Origin: Arion vulgaris
Lineage: Eukaryota; Mollusca; Gastropoda; Stylommatophora; Arionidae
DNA length: 64,000 nt
Direction of reading: 5' to 3'
Assembly (NCBI GenBank): GCA_020796225.1
Contig: CM036774.1
Location: 25,906,692-25,970,691 of the forward strand
Positions 1 to 11,601 of the stretch are shown in pieces. Position numbers and translations under genes: made by a program. The notes under the pieces were generated by a model. That model saw nothing but the letters and a program-made list of their open reading frames with translations, did no database searches and was not told the origin of the DNA. The number at the start of each line of letters is the position of its first letter. The stretch's first letter is position 1.

Positions 1-815
1 GGGCGGCAAACCAAGGTGTCTCAAGATGACCGGTTACGCTGGGCAGATGGCGCTCATGAGACCGGGAGGACAGGCAGTCTAAGGGTCACTGCCCTAAAAG
101 AAAATTCTTTTTCTTCTTCTTCAGCGATCTCTGGTCATGCGCTTAATTTACTGTGGACCACAAACTGGGCAGACAGCTTCAGGTCTGTCAGGTTTCCCAA
201 AGCTTAGTTTTCAGGTCGACTGGGTGTGGCCACATGTTGCTTCTCAGCTCACACAGAAGAGGACAGTCTTGCAGCATATGCTCTGGTGTCTGTTCTGCCT
301 GCTGACACTGGCAGAGAGCTGTTTGACTTATTCCTAGTCTGTATAAGTGTTTGTTGAGTCTGCAGTGTCCGGTGCGTAGTCGAAATATAATGACCTGGTC
401 TGTTCTGCTTAGGTCTTTGAGGGAGTCTTTTCCATAATCATATCCAGTGTTTGTCTTCCAGTCTACTGCAGATTTTCTCTGTATGAGGGTTTTGACCTCT
501 TGAAAAGACAAGGGTTGGTAAATTTGCTCTTTGGCACTGCCCTCCTTAGCTAAGACATCAGCACTCTCATTGCCTGCAATGCCACAGTGTAAAAGAAAAT
601 GACAACCTGCTGCCTTGTGGGTTTTGGCTGGGGATAGCAAAAGGCTAACGGTGAGCGAACCCAGTAAACGCTCGTTGAAATCTAACACACCGCCAAGGAT
701 AAGCACCTGAGCTCCAATAGGTACTGAAGGCTGTGCACGTACATCCGTTCTTGATGTTTGGCTGTGATTATATATCACAATAGAATGATAAAAGCGGCAT
801 AAGAACGATCGCGAG
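1..815 (-). repeat. Repeat family F copy, split by a LINE insertion
   Basis: Bases 1-95 and 601-815 are the two halves of one interspersed repeat that recurs near 19690-19880, 25019-25160, 27764-27970, 31830-32245, 35080-35460 and 51870-52165. Shared landmarks are a TGTGATATATAA stretch, GGAGCTCAGGTGCTTAT and TTTGCTGTCCCCAGCC (read on the other strand). The class is unknown; I see no coding capacity, terminal inverted repeats or tRNA promoter. The interruption at 106-590 is flanked by a duplicated AAAAGAAAAT. Confidence 0.75.
106..590 (-). mobile_element. 5'-truncated LINE with RNase H C-terminus, (GAA)n tail, with target-site duplication
   Basis: On the minus strand this encodes the end of a LINE ORF2: an RNase H remnant with HCGIAGNESADVLAKEGS, then a conserved tail RLRTGHCRLNKHLYRLGI and CQCQQAEQTPEHMLQDCPLL. 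The 3' end lies at 106 and carries a GAAGAAGAA-rich tail. The 10-bp repeat AAAAGAAAAT sits at 96-105 and again at 591-600, as expected for a target-primed insertion into repeat family F. Related fragments lie at 28770-29245, 54750-54970 and 60190-60555. Confidence 0.85.
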
Positions 816-1586
816 AGATATCCATATGATAGTTTATATTGTGAAGTTAAAAACCTAAAAATTGTCTATCTGAAAAAAGTTATAGATGTGAAATGTACAT
901 GTTTGTTCCGGTTCTTGTTTTAATCCCTGCTTTGCAGAATGCGTTAGTATTATAATTTGTCATTGGCAGGCATATTTCAATGTCAGATACTGCACTTAAG
1001 TTATTATAGTAACATTTTTAAAATATATTATGCAGAAATAGATTCTCAGAAATGTAATTACGGAAGCGTCACAATTAAATAATTTTAAATATCTGAGACG
1101 CTAACATTAAATTTAATAACAAAACAACATTTCATTTTCAACGTGTTTTTGAACTTTCATTTACTTTCTCTTTCAATATTCAACTTTCAGTATTTGAGTA
1201 CTACAACACAAACTACGCGGTTACAGGACATTTCTGATCTAATTTATTTATTTGATCTCTTCATTTAAAAAACGACGCTCTATACTTTTATCTGTTCTTA
1301 AACTTGATTAAAGTAGTATCTATAAATGCAGTATTTAAAGAATGACATGAAAACAACAACTCATGTTGAATTTACTAGTAGCAGGTCGTTCGTAGTGTTA
1401 TTGAGTCCTGGACTCCTGCTTCTCTACTTCAACTTTTTACGACAATAAAAAAAAATTGCTTTGGTTATTAGCGACGGCGAATAGTAACTATTCGTTACTC
1501 GAATAGCTATTGTCATCTGGATCCGAAAGTACTGAATATAAGAAAAAGTATTCGTTACCAAATCCACCAGCAAAGACAACCTAGAA
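816..1586. other. AT-rich stretch without recognisable gene
   Basis: AT-rich, with stop codons in all frames and no repeat family I can match elsewhere in the window. I see nothing functional in it. Confidence 0.5.
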
Positions 1587-1592
1587 ACCACA

Positions 1593-1722
1593 CACACACC
1601 GGGTCGGCGCAAAGTCCTTCTCAAGGCTACACCCAGATCGGCGCAAAGTCCTTCTCAAGCTACACCCAGATCGGCACAAAGTCCTTCTCAAAGGGTACAC
1701 CCAGATCAACACAATAGTTCTT
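1593..1722 (+). repeat. Short tandem array, about 34-bp unit, 4 copies
   Basis: Four diverged copies of a unit containing CTACACCCAGATCGGC and AAAGTCCTTCTC. A further diverged pair of units lies at 2390-2455. The open minus frames across it are an effect of the repetition. Confidence 0.75.
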
Positions 1723-1728
1723 CTCGCC

Positions 1729-1880
1729 CGTGTGCTGCCAAGGGGAGCAAACAATTGTAACACTGCAGCCTACAAGGCATGTCGTAAGAGGCGGCTGAGG
1801 TAGGGGCCTGGGAAGCTACCTAGTAAATAAAAAGAGTTGCAGAAATTGGATGTGCTGGTCTACTTATAGGTGCATAAAGG
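1729..1880 (+). mobile_element. SINE family B, 3'-truncated
   Basis: Matches the family B order: GTGTTGCCAGGG-like start, GCAAAGAATAGTACCAC-like block, CATGTCGTAAGAGGCGGCTGAGG, CTAGTAAATAAAAAG, then GAAATTGGATGTGCTGG. It stops before the distal segment and (GAA)n tail of complete copies such as 29761-30010. Confidence 0.8.
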
Positions 1881-1913
1881 GCGAAAACGTAATAACAAAG
1901 TACTGTAAAAGTA

Positions 1914-2190
1914 AGTAAAAGTAAAGGAACCCTTTCATACCTCGTGGTATATAGGTCAATACAGTGTTAGGCCTGTATTTTTCATTGACCGTCGACACAC
2001 GATGGGTGATGTGGTCAGCATCACGCCGGCCGCTTCTACTTTCCCAGAGCATGTCTGGTACCCAGTTAAGGCTGGGTCGACCTGAGAGCCGTCGTGGTCG
2101 GGAAAATTCCACGCGCATTGCGGGAGCTGAACCCAGACCACCAGCCTTGAGAAGCGAGTTCACTAACAACTACGCCACCGCGGCTCTCTG
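1914..2190 (-). mobile_element. tRNA-derived SINE family D
   Basis: Read on the minus strand it starts with a tRNA-like head: GGCGTAGTTGTTAG resembles box A and TCTGGGTTCAGCTCCC resembles box B. The body has GGTCGACCCAGCC, CTGGGTACCAGA and GACCACATCACCCAT, then GAAAAATACAGGCCTAACAC. It ends in an AGTAAA-rich tail. Other copies are 30804-31050, 31050-31290, 39635-40069 and degraded ones at 36353-36560 and 46275-46620. Confidence 0.8.
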
Positions 2191-2191
2191 A

Positions 2192-2363
2192 ACAAAGTAC
2201 TGTAGTTTTACAAAAACAATGACAATACACAACAAAAGGCCTTTTGGTCGAAACGTTGCTGTGTATAATGTATTGTTTTTGTAAAACTACAGTACTTTAT
2301 TACGTGTTTCGCCATTTGTCATAGTTTTACACTGCAGTCTCCCCCTATATTGAGAAGTTGCAT
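2192..2363. mobile_element. Short foldback element (internally deleted relative of 26616-27403)
   Basis: A hairpin: AAAGTACTGTAGTTTTAC at the left is answered by GTAAAACTACAGTACTTT at the right, with AAGGCCTTTTGGTCGAAACG near the loop. The right end reads CACTGCAGTCTCCCCC, the complement of the GGGGAAGACTGCAG start of the larger element at 26616. It is therefore a second, shorter member of the same family. Boundaries are approximate, since no clear target-site duplication was found. Confidence 0.7.
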
Positions 2364-2581
2364 AATTGGCATAAGAATGTACAGAAGTTCTCAAGGCTAC
2401 ATCCAGATCAACACAAAAGTCCTCAGAACTACGCCTAGATGAACATAAAAATTATCTGAGGGACTATACACACATATCGGAACACAATACTCTACAAACA
2501 TTTCTTGTTAGGACTAGTCCAAGGCCACACCAAGAAAGAAGGTCACTATGCTCTGATATAACTAGGACACCCGTCTTAGAT

Positions 2582-3110
2582 TGAGAGGACATCATCATCA
2601 AATAGCTTGTCCTGAGCAGAACTTTGCCACCCCAACAGTCTTCCGGAATTTCTCTCTCATAGGCCAGATGTCCCACCTCTGCAGCTGTCATGTTCAAACC
2701 ATCAGTTACATCCTGAATCCATCTTCTCGTGGTCTTCCTCTTCTTCTCTTTCCGGTATGCCTCCTTCCAGGATGGCCCTTTTCCAGCCCTTTGTGTCTTT
2801 TTAAATGTCAAAATACCTCAATTTTCTCTTTCTTATTTATAGTATTGGCCAGTTTTCTTTGATTTTGAGTTCTTTCTGTATCTAATTGTTCTCTTCTCTG
2901 TCCATGATATACGGAGGACTCTTCTGTAACACTTATATTCAAAATCACACACATGTTTTTCCACTGCTTTATTAAATGCCCATGCTTCACGCCCATACAT
3001 TGCCACTGGGAATATGCATGCTCTTAGTATTCTTATCTTTGTTTTCTTATCAGATCCATTCCATACTGTTTTTAGTTGTTTGAGAGGACATGCCCCTACC
3101 AAATAGAGGA
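2582..3110 (-). mobile_element. LINE family J, 3' end of ORF2
   Basis: The minus strand carries the C-terminal part of a LINE reverse-transcriptase ORF, with frame breaks. Visible are a stretch like LKTVWNGSDKKTKIRILRAC, the motif PVAMYGREAW, CYRRVLRISWTEKR, and near the end RRWIQDVTDGLNMTAAE. The 3' tail is an (ATG/GAT)n run at 2587-2596. Related copies: 17066-17190, 33658-34416, 40256-40550 and 53140-53440. Confidence 0.85.
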
Positions 3111-3311
3111 TCTACAATCTAAGAAACAAACCTGAACAGGATTATGACACAAACTTGTGTTGCCCTTCATGGATTTCCAGAAAAAGTATATCCCTTGCCA
3201 TGAGGATTTACTCTGACATGAAGATGTATGTACAGTGTGTTCACTCCCCCATTATGTTGGGAAGATTAGCGTCAATAGTTGAAAATACCTGACAGTGAAC
3301 ATGTGGTCAGT

Positions 3312-4440
3312 GATCCTCATCATCATCAGGTGCCGGCTGGCGTAGGCGATCATGGATCTCCACAAATCTCTGTCGTTGGTGTTTGCTATCAACTCAGATG
3401 TTGACGCTCTACCGTGCCATGAAGTCAGGACGTTCAACATTTTCTCTCTCTGTCTTCCTCTGTCTCGTCTACCCTCGATTTTACCGGTTGTCACGATGTG
3501 TTCTAAACCTCCCTCCTCATCACATGCCCGAAAAATGATGACTGCCTCTTTCTTATATTGATAATACGCTTTCTCTGTGTCTTGATCTCATTCAGCACCT
3601 CAACATTAGTCATTTTAGCAGTCCATGGGATTCTCATCATTCTTCTATAAAACCACATTTCTGTGGCCCTCAGAGATTTTTAGATCTGTATGTTCATTGT
3701 CCAAGACTCGCATCCGTATGTCAGTATTGGTTCTATGTAGCACTGGATAACTCGCATTCTGATCGGGATTGACAAGGACTTGTTGCAGATAATGCTTCTC
3801 ATTTTCAGGAATGATGTGTTTGCTTGTCCTATTCTGCTCTTTATTTCTGATCGGCATCTGCCATCTGATGTTATCAGGACTCTGAGGTATTTAAATTGCT
3901 GCACTTGTCTTAGATCAGTCCCATTTACTGTGGTGGTGCATTTTGGCAAAATCTGCTTTTTGATATTATCATAACTTCTGTCTTCTTAATATTCAAACTG
4001 AGTCCTTTGTTGTTACTTTCTGTCACAACCTTATCAACTAATTTCTGGAGCTCAATTTCATTTCTTGCCATTAAGACAGTATCATCAGCGTATCTCAGGT
4101 TATTTATGATATGTCCTCCCATAGCTATCCCAGGAAAATCTTTTATAGACCTAAAAATGCTTTCACAATACAATGAGAACAGGTCTGGTGATAATACACA
4201 TCCTTGTCTAACACCTTTTTTGATCTTCTGGAAAGTTTGTATCTTTTTGTCTATTCTTATAGCTGCTGTTTGCTGCCAATATATGTTCTGAATGCTTCTT
4301 AGATCTTTGCTTACTGTCGATGTTTAAGCTCTCTAACATTTTGGAAAGTTCTTGATGGCGTACGCTGTCGAACGCCTTGGTGTAGTCTATAAAGCACAAG
4401 TATAGATCTGCTTTTACTTCTATTGATTTTTCTATTAGTG
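3312..4440 (-). mobile_element. LINE family Q, RT domain to 3' end, degraded
   Basis: Minus-strand fragments in order: DYTKAFDSVRHQELSKML (RT block with the first catalytic Asp), NNLRYADDTVLMA (YADD catalytic motif), FKYLRVLITSDGRCRSEIK, RMRVIQCYIEPILTYGCESW, and KIEGRRDRGRQREK near the 3' end. Several frameshifts separate these blocks. The 3' end carries a GATGAT-type tail near 3312-3325. A second copy lies at 8725-9400. Confidence 0.9.
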
Positions 4441-4584
4441 TTCTTAGGATAACTGATCCTAAACTTACAAAATACTCAGTATGAAGGTTCTAATCTGTAC
4501 ATTTCAGATAATCGGTATTGTCAAATACCTGTATAATGAGCACCTACTCGTTATTTTTAGAACAGCATCATAGTGTCTGTCATA

Positions 4585-5290
4585 TTTTTATAACGCCCGA
4601 GTCATTCTCAGGCCCAAATTTAGGGTGTAAAGAATAGAACCACTGTTACCTGATACGCATGTCGTAAGAGGCGGCTAAGGAGGTTTGCTGTAATCGGATG
4701 CATGTGTCTGCTAGGAATGCTAACCCGAAATAAATGCTTGCAGAAAACGGATGCACCAAACCGTAAGGCGCATAACATGGTGTAACGACCCCTTACAATG
4801 AGGATTGGGATAACGGATTCTACTGTCGCCAATCTGCCTCTGAGATTTAGCCACGCAGTAAGAATGTCAGACCTACCATCATGAGGGTGGCCAAAACTTA
4901 GTGCGGGAAAAGGCCGGCACAGATGGGAAAGCAGAAATCATAGGAATTATATCCTACAGAACTGCCCTCAATATGCAGATTTGAGAAGAAAGAGGTAGCC
5001 CACTTACACCAGCGTCCAAGAGAAACTGTATGCCGTGACTGATAATCTGAGGCAGACGGCTGCCTTTATTAGAGAATCCAAATCTAGTGAGAACGCAGAA
5101 GACAAACTGTATGGCGTGACTGATAATCTGAAGCAGACGGCTGCCTTTATTAGAGAATCCAAATCCCAATCTAGTGAGAACGCAGAAGACAAACTGTATG
5201 GCGTGGCTGATAATCTGAAGCAGACGGCTGCCTTTATTAGAGAATCCAAATCCCAATCTAGTGAGAACGCAGAAGATATTTTGTATAATA
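4585..5290 (+). mobile_element. Composite SINE-like family C with tandem 3' repeats
   Basis: The head matches SINE A (CCCGAGT, GTGTAAAGAATAGAACCAC, CGCATGTCGTAAGAGGCGGC). From about 4710 it continues with a different body: AACCCGAAATAAATGCTTGC, TGGGATAACGGATTC and TGTCGCCAATCTGCCTC. It then runs into about 80-bp tandem repeats. The copy at 26280-27655 keeps the same order although split by a foldback element, so head, body and repeats belong to one element. Confidence 0.75.
5022..5288 (+). repeat. Tandem repeat inside family C, about 80-87 bp x 3
   Basis: Units contain GACTGATAATCTGAAGCAGA, GGCTGCCTTTATTAGAGAAT and CTAGTGAGAACGCAGAAGAC. The first unit lacks a CCAATC segment. Open frames on both strands here arise from repetition. 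A degraded version of the same array lies at 27470-27655. Confidence 0.9.
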
Positions 5291-6000
5291 GTTAATATCA
5301 TTCTCCTGCAAATTTCCCTCTCAAATTTTGATATTCACTTTTTTTTTAAAGTGATCTCGTACCTTGTTTTTTCTTACATTTGGTTTGCATTTATGCAAAG
5401 TTTTCATTAGACATCGGCCCGAAGATGTGTGCATTCACTCAGGATTTAGGACCTGTCTGCGCTAGCTCTACTACCTATACCAGAGTAGCTCTCTCTCTAT
5501 CCCCATCTACTTAGCCAATTAGGATCCTCTGTCTTTTTCCAGGGCCACCACGAGGAGGTGGGGTAGGGTATTGATCAGTGCCAGATCACTGACCCACCGT
5601 CCCTTTTTTTTGCACCCCAGATCATTCTAGTAAAGGGAATAACTTCCCAGAACAGACAAATATTAGTAAATACTAAAATATGACCTAACCCAAAAACCAT
5701 GATTTTTCCAAAAAATTGTGTCTGGTCAAAGCAAAAAAAATGACCATCAGCCACCCCTGCCTCGAGAGGACATGGACTTCTGTTTGAGCTACAAAAGACA
5801 GTGAAGTTTATACAAGAGACAACATTGAATATATAGACAATATTTCAAGCGAACGAAAGGAAGGAATAACATTGTCCGCAAATTGTCTCCACAATTTTAC
5901 ATCTCAAAATTAAGTTCTTATTAAATCTGTAACCATTATGTCCCTAAAAGCATTGTTTCCAGATTCCAGTATAAGTATATATGGCCCTTTTCATCTTTAC
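5291..6000. other. Unassigned intergenic sequence
   Basis: AT-rich, with short homopolymers. I see no coding signal and no match to other parts of the window. Confidence 0.45.
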
Positions 6001-8010
6001 AGACGGTCAATAGGCAAGTGTTTTACTGTGACAACTTCTGAGTTTTCGCTTTTCTCTCTTGTCGTTCAGCTCTTACATAAGTCTCTTCTCAAAAGACTCT
6101 GCGCCCTTCCGTAATTTGGCTTTCCACACAACTCTGTCATCAGCTAGTCCCTCCCATGTGCTGGGATCTATAGAAAAGTTTTTCATTGAGGTTTGCAGAC
6201 ATCTTTATATCTGAGCAGTGGTCTGCCCTGGTGCCTCTTCCTCCGAAAGTTCACAGAACAACATTTGTTTTGGTATGCGATAAGTTTCCATTCTTCTCAC
6301 ATGTCCCAACCATCTTAGTCGTCTACTGCTGAGCATGCCCATGATGGAAGGCAGATTTGCACGTTGTAGTACTTCAGAGTTGGTTATCTTGTCGTACCAC
6401 CTGATGTTCATAATCTTGCGGAGACATCGAAGGTGAAAGATGTTAAGTCTCCTCTCGTGTCTTGAGTAGGCTGTCCATGTTTCTGAGCCATATAGTAAAG
6501 AACTAATTACACAGGCTTGATATATTTGAGTTTTCGTCTGCAATGTCAATTTTTGTTGTCCCACGCTCGCTTTGATAGTATGCCGAATGTAGTAGCCGCA
6601 CTCCTATACGAGCGTTGATTTCTTCATCAAGAGAAAGGCTGGCAGTGACCGTGGACCCAAGATAGCAGAATTTTTGCACTGGTGTTAGATGGTTACCATT
6701 TAAAGTGATATTTGATGTCTTACCTCCCTGACATAATACAACTGTTTTGGAGACACTTATTGTCAGAGAAAAGAGGTCGCATGCCTTTGACAAATTATTA
6801 ATTAGACATTGCAGTGTAGTCTCACTGTGGGCGACTAAGGCAGCATCGTCAGCGAAAAGGAGGTCCTTAGAAGTATTTCCGTCGTTTTTGTCTTGGCTCT
6901 TAAGCGAGCCAAATTAAACAGTGAACCATCAGATCTAGTGCGGATGAAAACATCACCATCAGCGTCCCCTAAGGCGTGGTTCAAAGGACTGCGAAGAAGA
7001 TACCAAAGAGAGTGGGGGCAAGGACACAGCCCTGCTTGACTCCACTCTTAACCTCAAAACTATCAGATGTGCTGCCATCGAACTGTATGCTGGCTTTCAT
7101 GCCCTCATGGAAGGAAACAATCAATTGGAGCAACTTTGGGGACAACCAATATACTTCAATATTTTATAAAGACTTGGCCTGCTGACTGTGTCAAATGCCT
7201 TAGTCAGATCCACGAAAGCAATACATAGAGGCTTGCTCTGCTCTCTGCACTTCTCTTGTAGCTGTCGAAGGGTAAATATCATGTCAGTTGTTGACCGTCT
7301 AGCTCTGAATCCACATTGTGACTCTGGAAGAACACGCTCCGCCAGTTTCTGTAGTCGTTTTGAAAGGACTAGTGCAAAGCTTTGCCTGTTACGCTTAGAA
7401 GGGAGATGCCTCTGTAGTTGTTACAATCCCCTTATCCCCTTTGTTTTTATAGAGTGTCACTATCTTTGCATCCCTCATGTCCTGAGGAAGTGTTCCCTCT
7501 CTCCAGCACTGAATAAGGAGATTGTAGAGGTGGGGCAGCAGGACATCCCTATTGTATTTGAGGACTTCTGCAGGAATGTTGTCTAGTCCTGATGCCTTGC
7601 CATTTGAAAGTTTGTTGATTGCTTCGGAAAGTTCCTGCTCCGTGGGTTCGGTATCCAGCTCGGTTTGGTCATGGTGTTTCGGTATGATCTGATCGAGGAC
7701 TGGGTGTGCTGGTTTCTCCACAGAGTAAAGATTGGAATAGTGCTCCACCCATCTTTCGAGCTGTTTAGTCATATCTGTTATTGGCTCACCTGTGTCCGAT
7801 CTTAGTGGTGCAATTTTTGTTATGTTTGGTCCCAGAGCTACTCTGATATTTTCGTACATTGCCTTGGTGTTGCCCATATCTGCAGCATTTTGTATCGCAG
7901 AACATAGATTTGACCAGTATTCATTTGCACACCTCCTTGACTCTCGTTGCAATACTGATTTTGTGTGCTGAAGATGGTCCTTTGAACTTTGCGAGGGTTT
8001 ATTTTTGTAA
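6001..8010 (-). mobile_element. LINE family R, about 2 kb of ORF2
   Basis: The longest LINE remnant in the window. Minus-strand pieces run from an N-terminal block ANEYWSNLCSAIQNAADMGN through SEAINKLSNGKASGLDNIPA and GTLPQDMRDAKIVTLYKNKG. These are the region just before the RT fingers in endonuclease LINEs. A LADDAAL catalytic block follows near 6850, then FCYLGSTVTASLSLDEEINA, LLYGSETWTAYSRHERRLNI and RLRWLGHVRRMETYRIPKQM. Frameshifts separate the pieces. A related copy of the 3' end is at 56869-57425. Confidence 0.92.
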
Positions 8011-8034
8011 TTTATTAGAGCTCTTTTCTTTTCC

Positions 8035-8142
8035 TCAAGTAGAGGTATAAGTATAGTATAGTAGAGTAATAAGTATAGGTAATAGGTAGAGGTATAAGTA
8101 TAGTATAGTATAGTAAGTAGAGTAGAGTATAAGTATAGATAG
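8035..8142 (+). repeat. Low-complexity repeat (AGTAT/AGTAG)n
   Basis: Irregular repetition of TAAGTATAGTATAGT and GTAGAG units directly beyond the 5' end of LINE R. Confidence 0.85.
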
Positions 8143-8724
8143 ATTCAAAATACTAGACCTGAGTTCTATAACTGGTCCTTTTAGTCTCAAGTGAGGGCAC
8201 ATACATGATATAGATATTATTTGGATGTGATCTGAATAAATCTGCTATTTATAGATTTTAGGGATGCATCTAATGAATGAATTGGCTCTATCTTTATGAG
8301 CAAGAAATTCTACTCCATGTTGATATTTATTCTCGTCACTACTGAACCAAATTGTATGCTCGTCATTGATTGAATTGCTCGATTTTGAAGTTTCGTTGTA
8401 ATCATAATCAAATCTCACCTCTAACCTCACTCATGAATATCTACAAAGTACAAAGCAGAGCTCGTGTGTCAATTCATTAACCTTTTCACGTGCACGAAGA
8501 TAGAGAACAGTTAGTTGTACACAACAGTCAGTGTGTAGACTCCATAGAGTAGGTCACTACTCATCTAGTGAATCTGATCATCATCATGTAGATATTAGTG
8601 TGACTCAAGTGACAAACAATTACAATGTGTTCAACTGTTTTGTTAGAGTTACTGTATTTGGCTCGCAGATCATATAACTTTCCATTTTTGCCGATAGCTC
8701 CACTACACTATAAGATTTCAACTC
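8143..8724. other. Unassigned intergenic sequence
   Basis: No coding signal or repeat family recognised. Confidence 0.4.
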
Positions 8725-9400
8725 AATCAAGTGCCATGCCTGCCGGCGTAGGCGATCATGTCTCTCCACAACTCTCTTTGCTTGGTGCATGTAATCAGTT
8801 CTGACGTCGATATTTTGTCGAACCATGATGTCAGGCCATCCAACATCTTCTCCTCTGTCTTCCACGATCTCTCCTTCCCTGAATTTTACCTGTAGTCACC
8901 AAATGTTCTAAACCTTCTCTTCGCATTATATGCCCGAAGAACCTTGATTGTCGGATTCTTATTCTTTTGATAAGGTTTCTTTGTGTGCAGACCTGATTTA
9001 AAACCTCCACGTTTGTTTTCTTTGCTGTCCATGGAATTCTCAACATTCTTCTGTAAAACCACATCTCTGTGGCTTCCAATGATCGTATTGATTGTTTGTT
9101 CAGTGTCCATGATTCGCTGCCATACATAAGAATTGGTTCAATATAGCATTGGAGTACTCGTTTTCGCAGTGTCATTGGTAGTGAGTTCACACATAGTGTG
9201 TTCTTCATTTTCATAAAAGCTGCTTTCGTTTGAGCTATTCTACTCCTAATCTCTGTTGTACATCTTCCATCTGGTGTTAAGAATGTTCCTATAGATACTT
9301 GAATCGATGGACTTGTTTCAGTGTTGTGTTATTTATTTTGATATTGCATGTTGGTGTTTCTTGTTTCTTGGAGACAACCATAGATTTCAACTAGGATTTT
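8725..9400 (-). mobile_element. LINE family Q, second copy, 3' part
   Basis: The minus strand encodes RVLQCYIEPILMYGSESWTL, WFYRRMLRIPWTAKKTNVEV and GKIQGRRDRGRQRRRCW in one frame. This is the RT thumb and C-terminal region, as in 3312-4440. The 3' end has the same GCCGGCGTAGGCGATCATG block as the first copy. Confidence 0.9.
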
Positions 9401-10397
9401 CTAAAGCTAACTTTTGATATCAACTATACACAATAGAAAAATATATAACTTCACCGCTTTTTCCTCACAACTAATCGAACCACAACACAAAAAACGCATC
9501 CGCCATATTGACGTAACATTAAGTAACGACTGCTGAGTAAAAGTATTTATAGCAAATGTAACGAGTAGTTATAAATACTGAAAAGTAACCAGAGCTAATA
9601 TCACGGTTGGTTATATTTCTAGCTTTTATTTATTTGTTTTTCTATACTTATTGCTAATTTATACACATTTTATTGCCGTCTGATATCTTAAAATTAAAAA
9701 ATAAAGATAAATAATAGAAAATATTATGCGAAAGTTTATGCTTCCCCGGATGTAATATGGCGTCGAACCTGGCGAATGTTGGCGCATAGTGTTGAATGAA
9801 ATTTCTCAATAACCCATCCAAATATCTTCCTTTGCATTGCATTTTGCTATTGTTCTATAGCATTAATGGTAATGCATGCAAGGAAACAGCCCAAACTCAA
9901 TGATGGGTAAATTATGTTGCAAATCGTGTCATTTAGTGAATGTGATGGCAGTACGCCGCCATATTTGTTGTTTTCAATACTCAACGCTACTTTGGTTTGT
10001 TTCAGGTCATTCATCAAAACTTACCATATACAATCCACGCAAAACGGACAAGATGTTTGCAAAAAGTATCATGGAATCAAGAATTGTTTAGCATTCTAAT
10101 TTGTTGATATTTCTATTTCTCTATATTCAAACTAATTAACTTCATTAATGTGGTCTGGCTCATCAAATTCAAGTAAATTAGTTGTTCGTTGGCAGGCTGT
10201 ATTTTCATAATTTTGATCAGGAAGAACATAGGACGATAGGTATACGACAAATGAATGGAAAGATGATACTGCCGTTAACAATAGTATAGTGCATTATGTT
10301 TTATTTGAAATGTCAGTAGTAAAGTTTGAATAAATTGCCATTGGAGTTTGTAACAGTAAAGAAATAAATTATCTCTAAATCTGCTGAGTAGGTAGTA
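9401..10397. other. Unassigned; contains three CGCCATAT motifs
   Basis: No gene recognised. CCGCCATATTG occurs at about 9501, AATATGGCG at about 9757 and CCGCCATATTTG at about 9957. Such motifs resemble YY1 sites, which are common near animal promoters. No first exon could be linked to them. Confidence 0.3.
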
Positions 10398-10398
10398 T

Positions 10399-10432
10399 CA
10401 TATATATATATATATATTATTATATATATATG
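10399..10432. repeat. (TA)n microsatellite
   Basis: Alternating TA run with one interruption. Confidence 0.9.
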
Positions 10433-11194
10433 CTACTAGTACAATTAACAATAGTCACACTGTGAACAACCACTGGCATAAGGATCATGTCTTTAGTACC
10501 AGTTAATTAGCTCAAGAGTTTGCTGAAAATGTTTACAGAATGTTTGCATTTCTCACAAAGAAGTTAACCTCTTCAAATAAAAACCAGTGCGTCATTCCAA
10601 TAAAAATTACATCCAAAATACTGCCCGCAACCCACCATAGGTGTAGAGTAGAGAGTAGCCGTCTTTATTTTTAGCCAAGGCGCCTCCTGGGCAAGTCTTT
10701 ATGGATATTGTTGCATGTTGGTGGGCCTGTGGACACATCATATCTATTGGAGGACTTGCTCTGCCACAGGTCTCTGTAGGGTTACCTCACCCATAGTAAA
10801 GAGTCTGACCCAGTAAACTCAGATGGTCTGGGGTTTTTTTGGCGGCAAATGCTTGCCAGAGAGCTAATAGAAACAAAAACTTCTGATCCAATAATTGAAC
10901 CACTCCAGAAAGTTGACTTGGTTTCAATGCTTTCTTTTTTGGGGGATGAGATAGCTAGACATACTTATTCCATAAATAGTGCCACAAAAGTTATTAATTT
11001 TATTTTGTATGTGGAAAAATGCCACTTGTATTAAACCAAGACACTATAGTCACTTATTATTATTAGTTTTATTAGCATTATTATTACTATAGTAAGTATT
11101 ATTGACACTGTAGTTAAATTGGTCATGAAAGTTGCCAAAACCGGATTAATAATGCCTCACTGGCATTTATGGTACATAAGTCCTGTCATATGAT
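10433..11194. other. Unassigned intergenic sequence
   Basis: A moderately GC-richer block at 10640-10850 reads through short open frames, but no family or conserved motif is recognisable. Confidence 0.4.
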
Positions 11195-11330
11195 GTGAAG
11201 ATCTAATAATAGCCGTCCATCGCAAGCAATAATGATAACAGTCTCAGATGTGTGCTGCTGCACTTCTGGTTCGTGCAGAGGTGACTGTAGAGTCCAATCC
11301 TCAAACATAATTCCCTGAAGATCTATGTCT
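11195..11330 (-). mobile_element. LINE family S, fragment of ORF2 end
   Basis: The reverse complement is similar over about 110 bases to 50940-51060 (shared GACTCTACAGTCACCTC and AAGTGCAGCAGCACAC). In the latter copy the sequence reads like a Cys-containing C-terminal motif, TCGRGLCSRIRLYSHLRTQ, which is typical of the end of many LINE ORF2 proteins. Confidence 0.65.
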
Positions 11331-11601
11331 GAAATGATAAACAGCTTCATAAAACATAACTGAAACTAGTGCTATGAACATAATATATCTATGCTCATTG
11401 TCATTATAGTTTCTTGTAAGCACAAAATGTGAAGAATTATAACTGAAGATATATATCATGATTTCTTTTTGTGTAGCTGCAATTTTTTTTAATGTTTATA
11501 AATAGTCATCGTAAAATAATGAGAAAAATGTGCAAAAACAATATAAAGTTGTATATCAATAAAACTGGCAAAAAAATGTATAAACTTGTAGGTTTAAAGA
11601 T

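Noticed and set aside
4954..5301. Minus frame of 115 codons with repeated FVFCVLTRLGFGFSNKG
   Set aside because: The repetition follows the DNA tandem repeat of element C, and an open frame exists on the opposite strand as well.
7188..7586. Plus-strand 132-codon frame
   Set aside because: Antisense of LINE R coding sequence, which explains the long open stretch.
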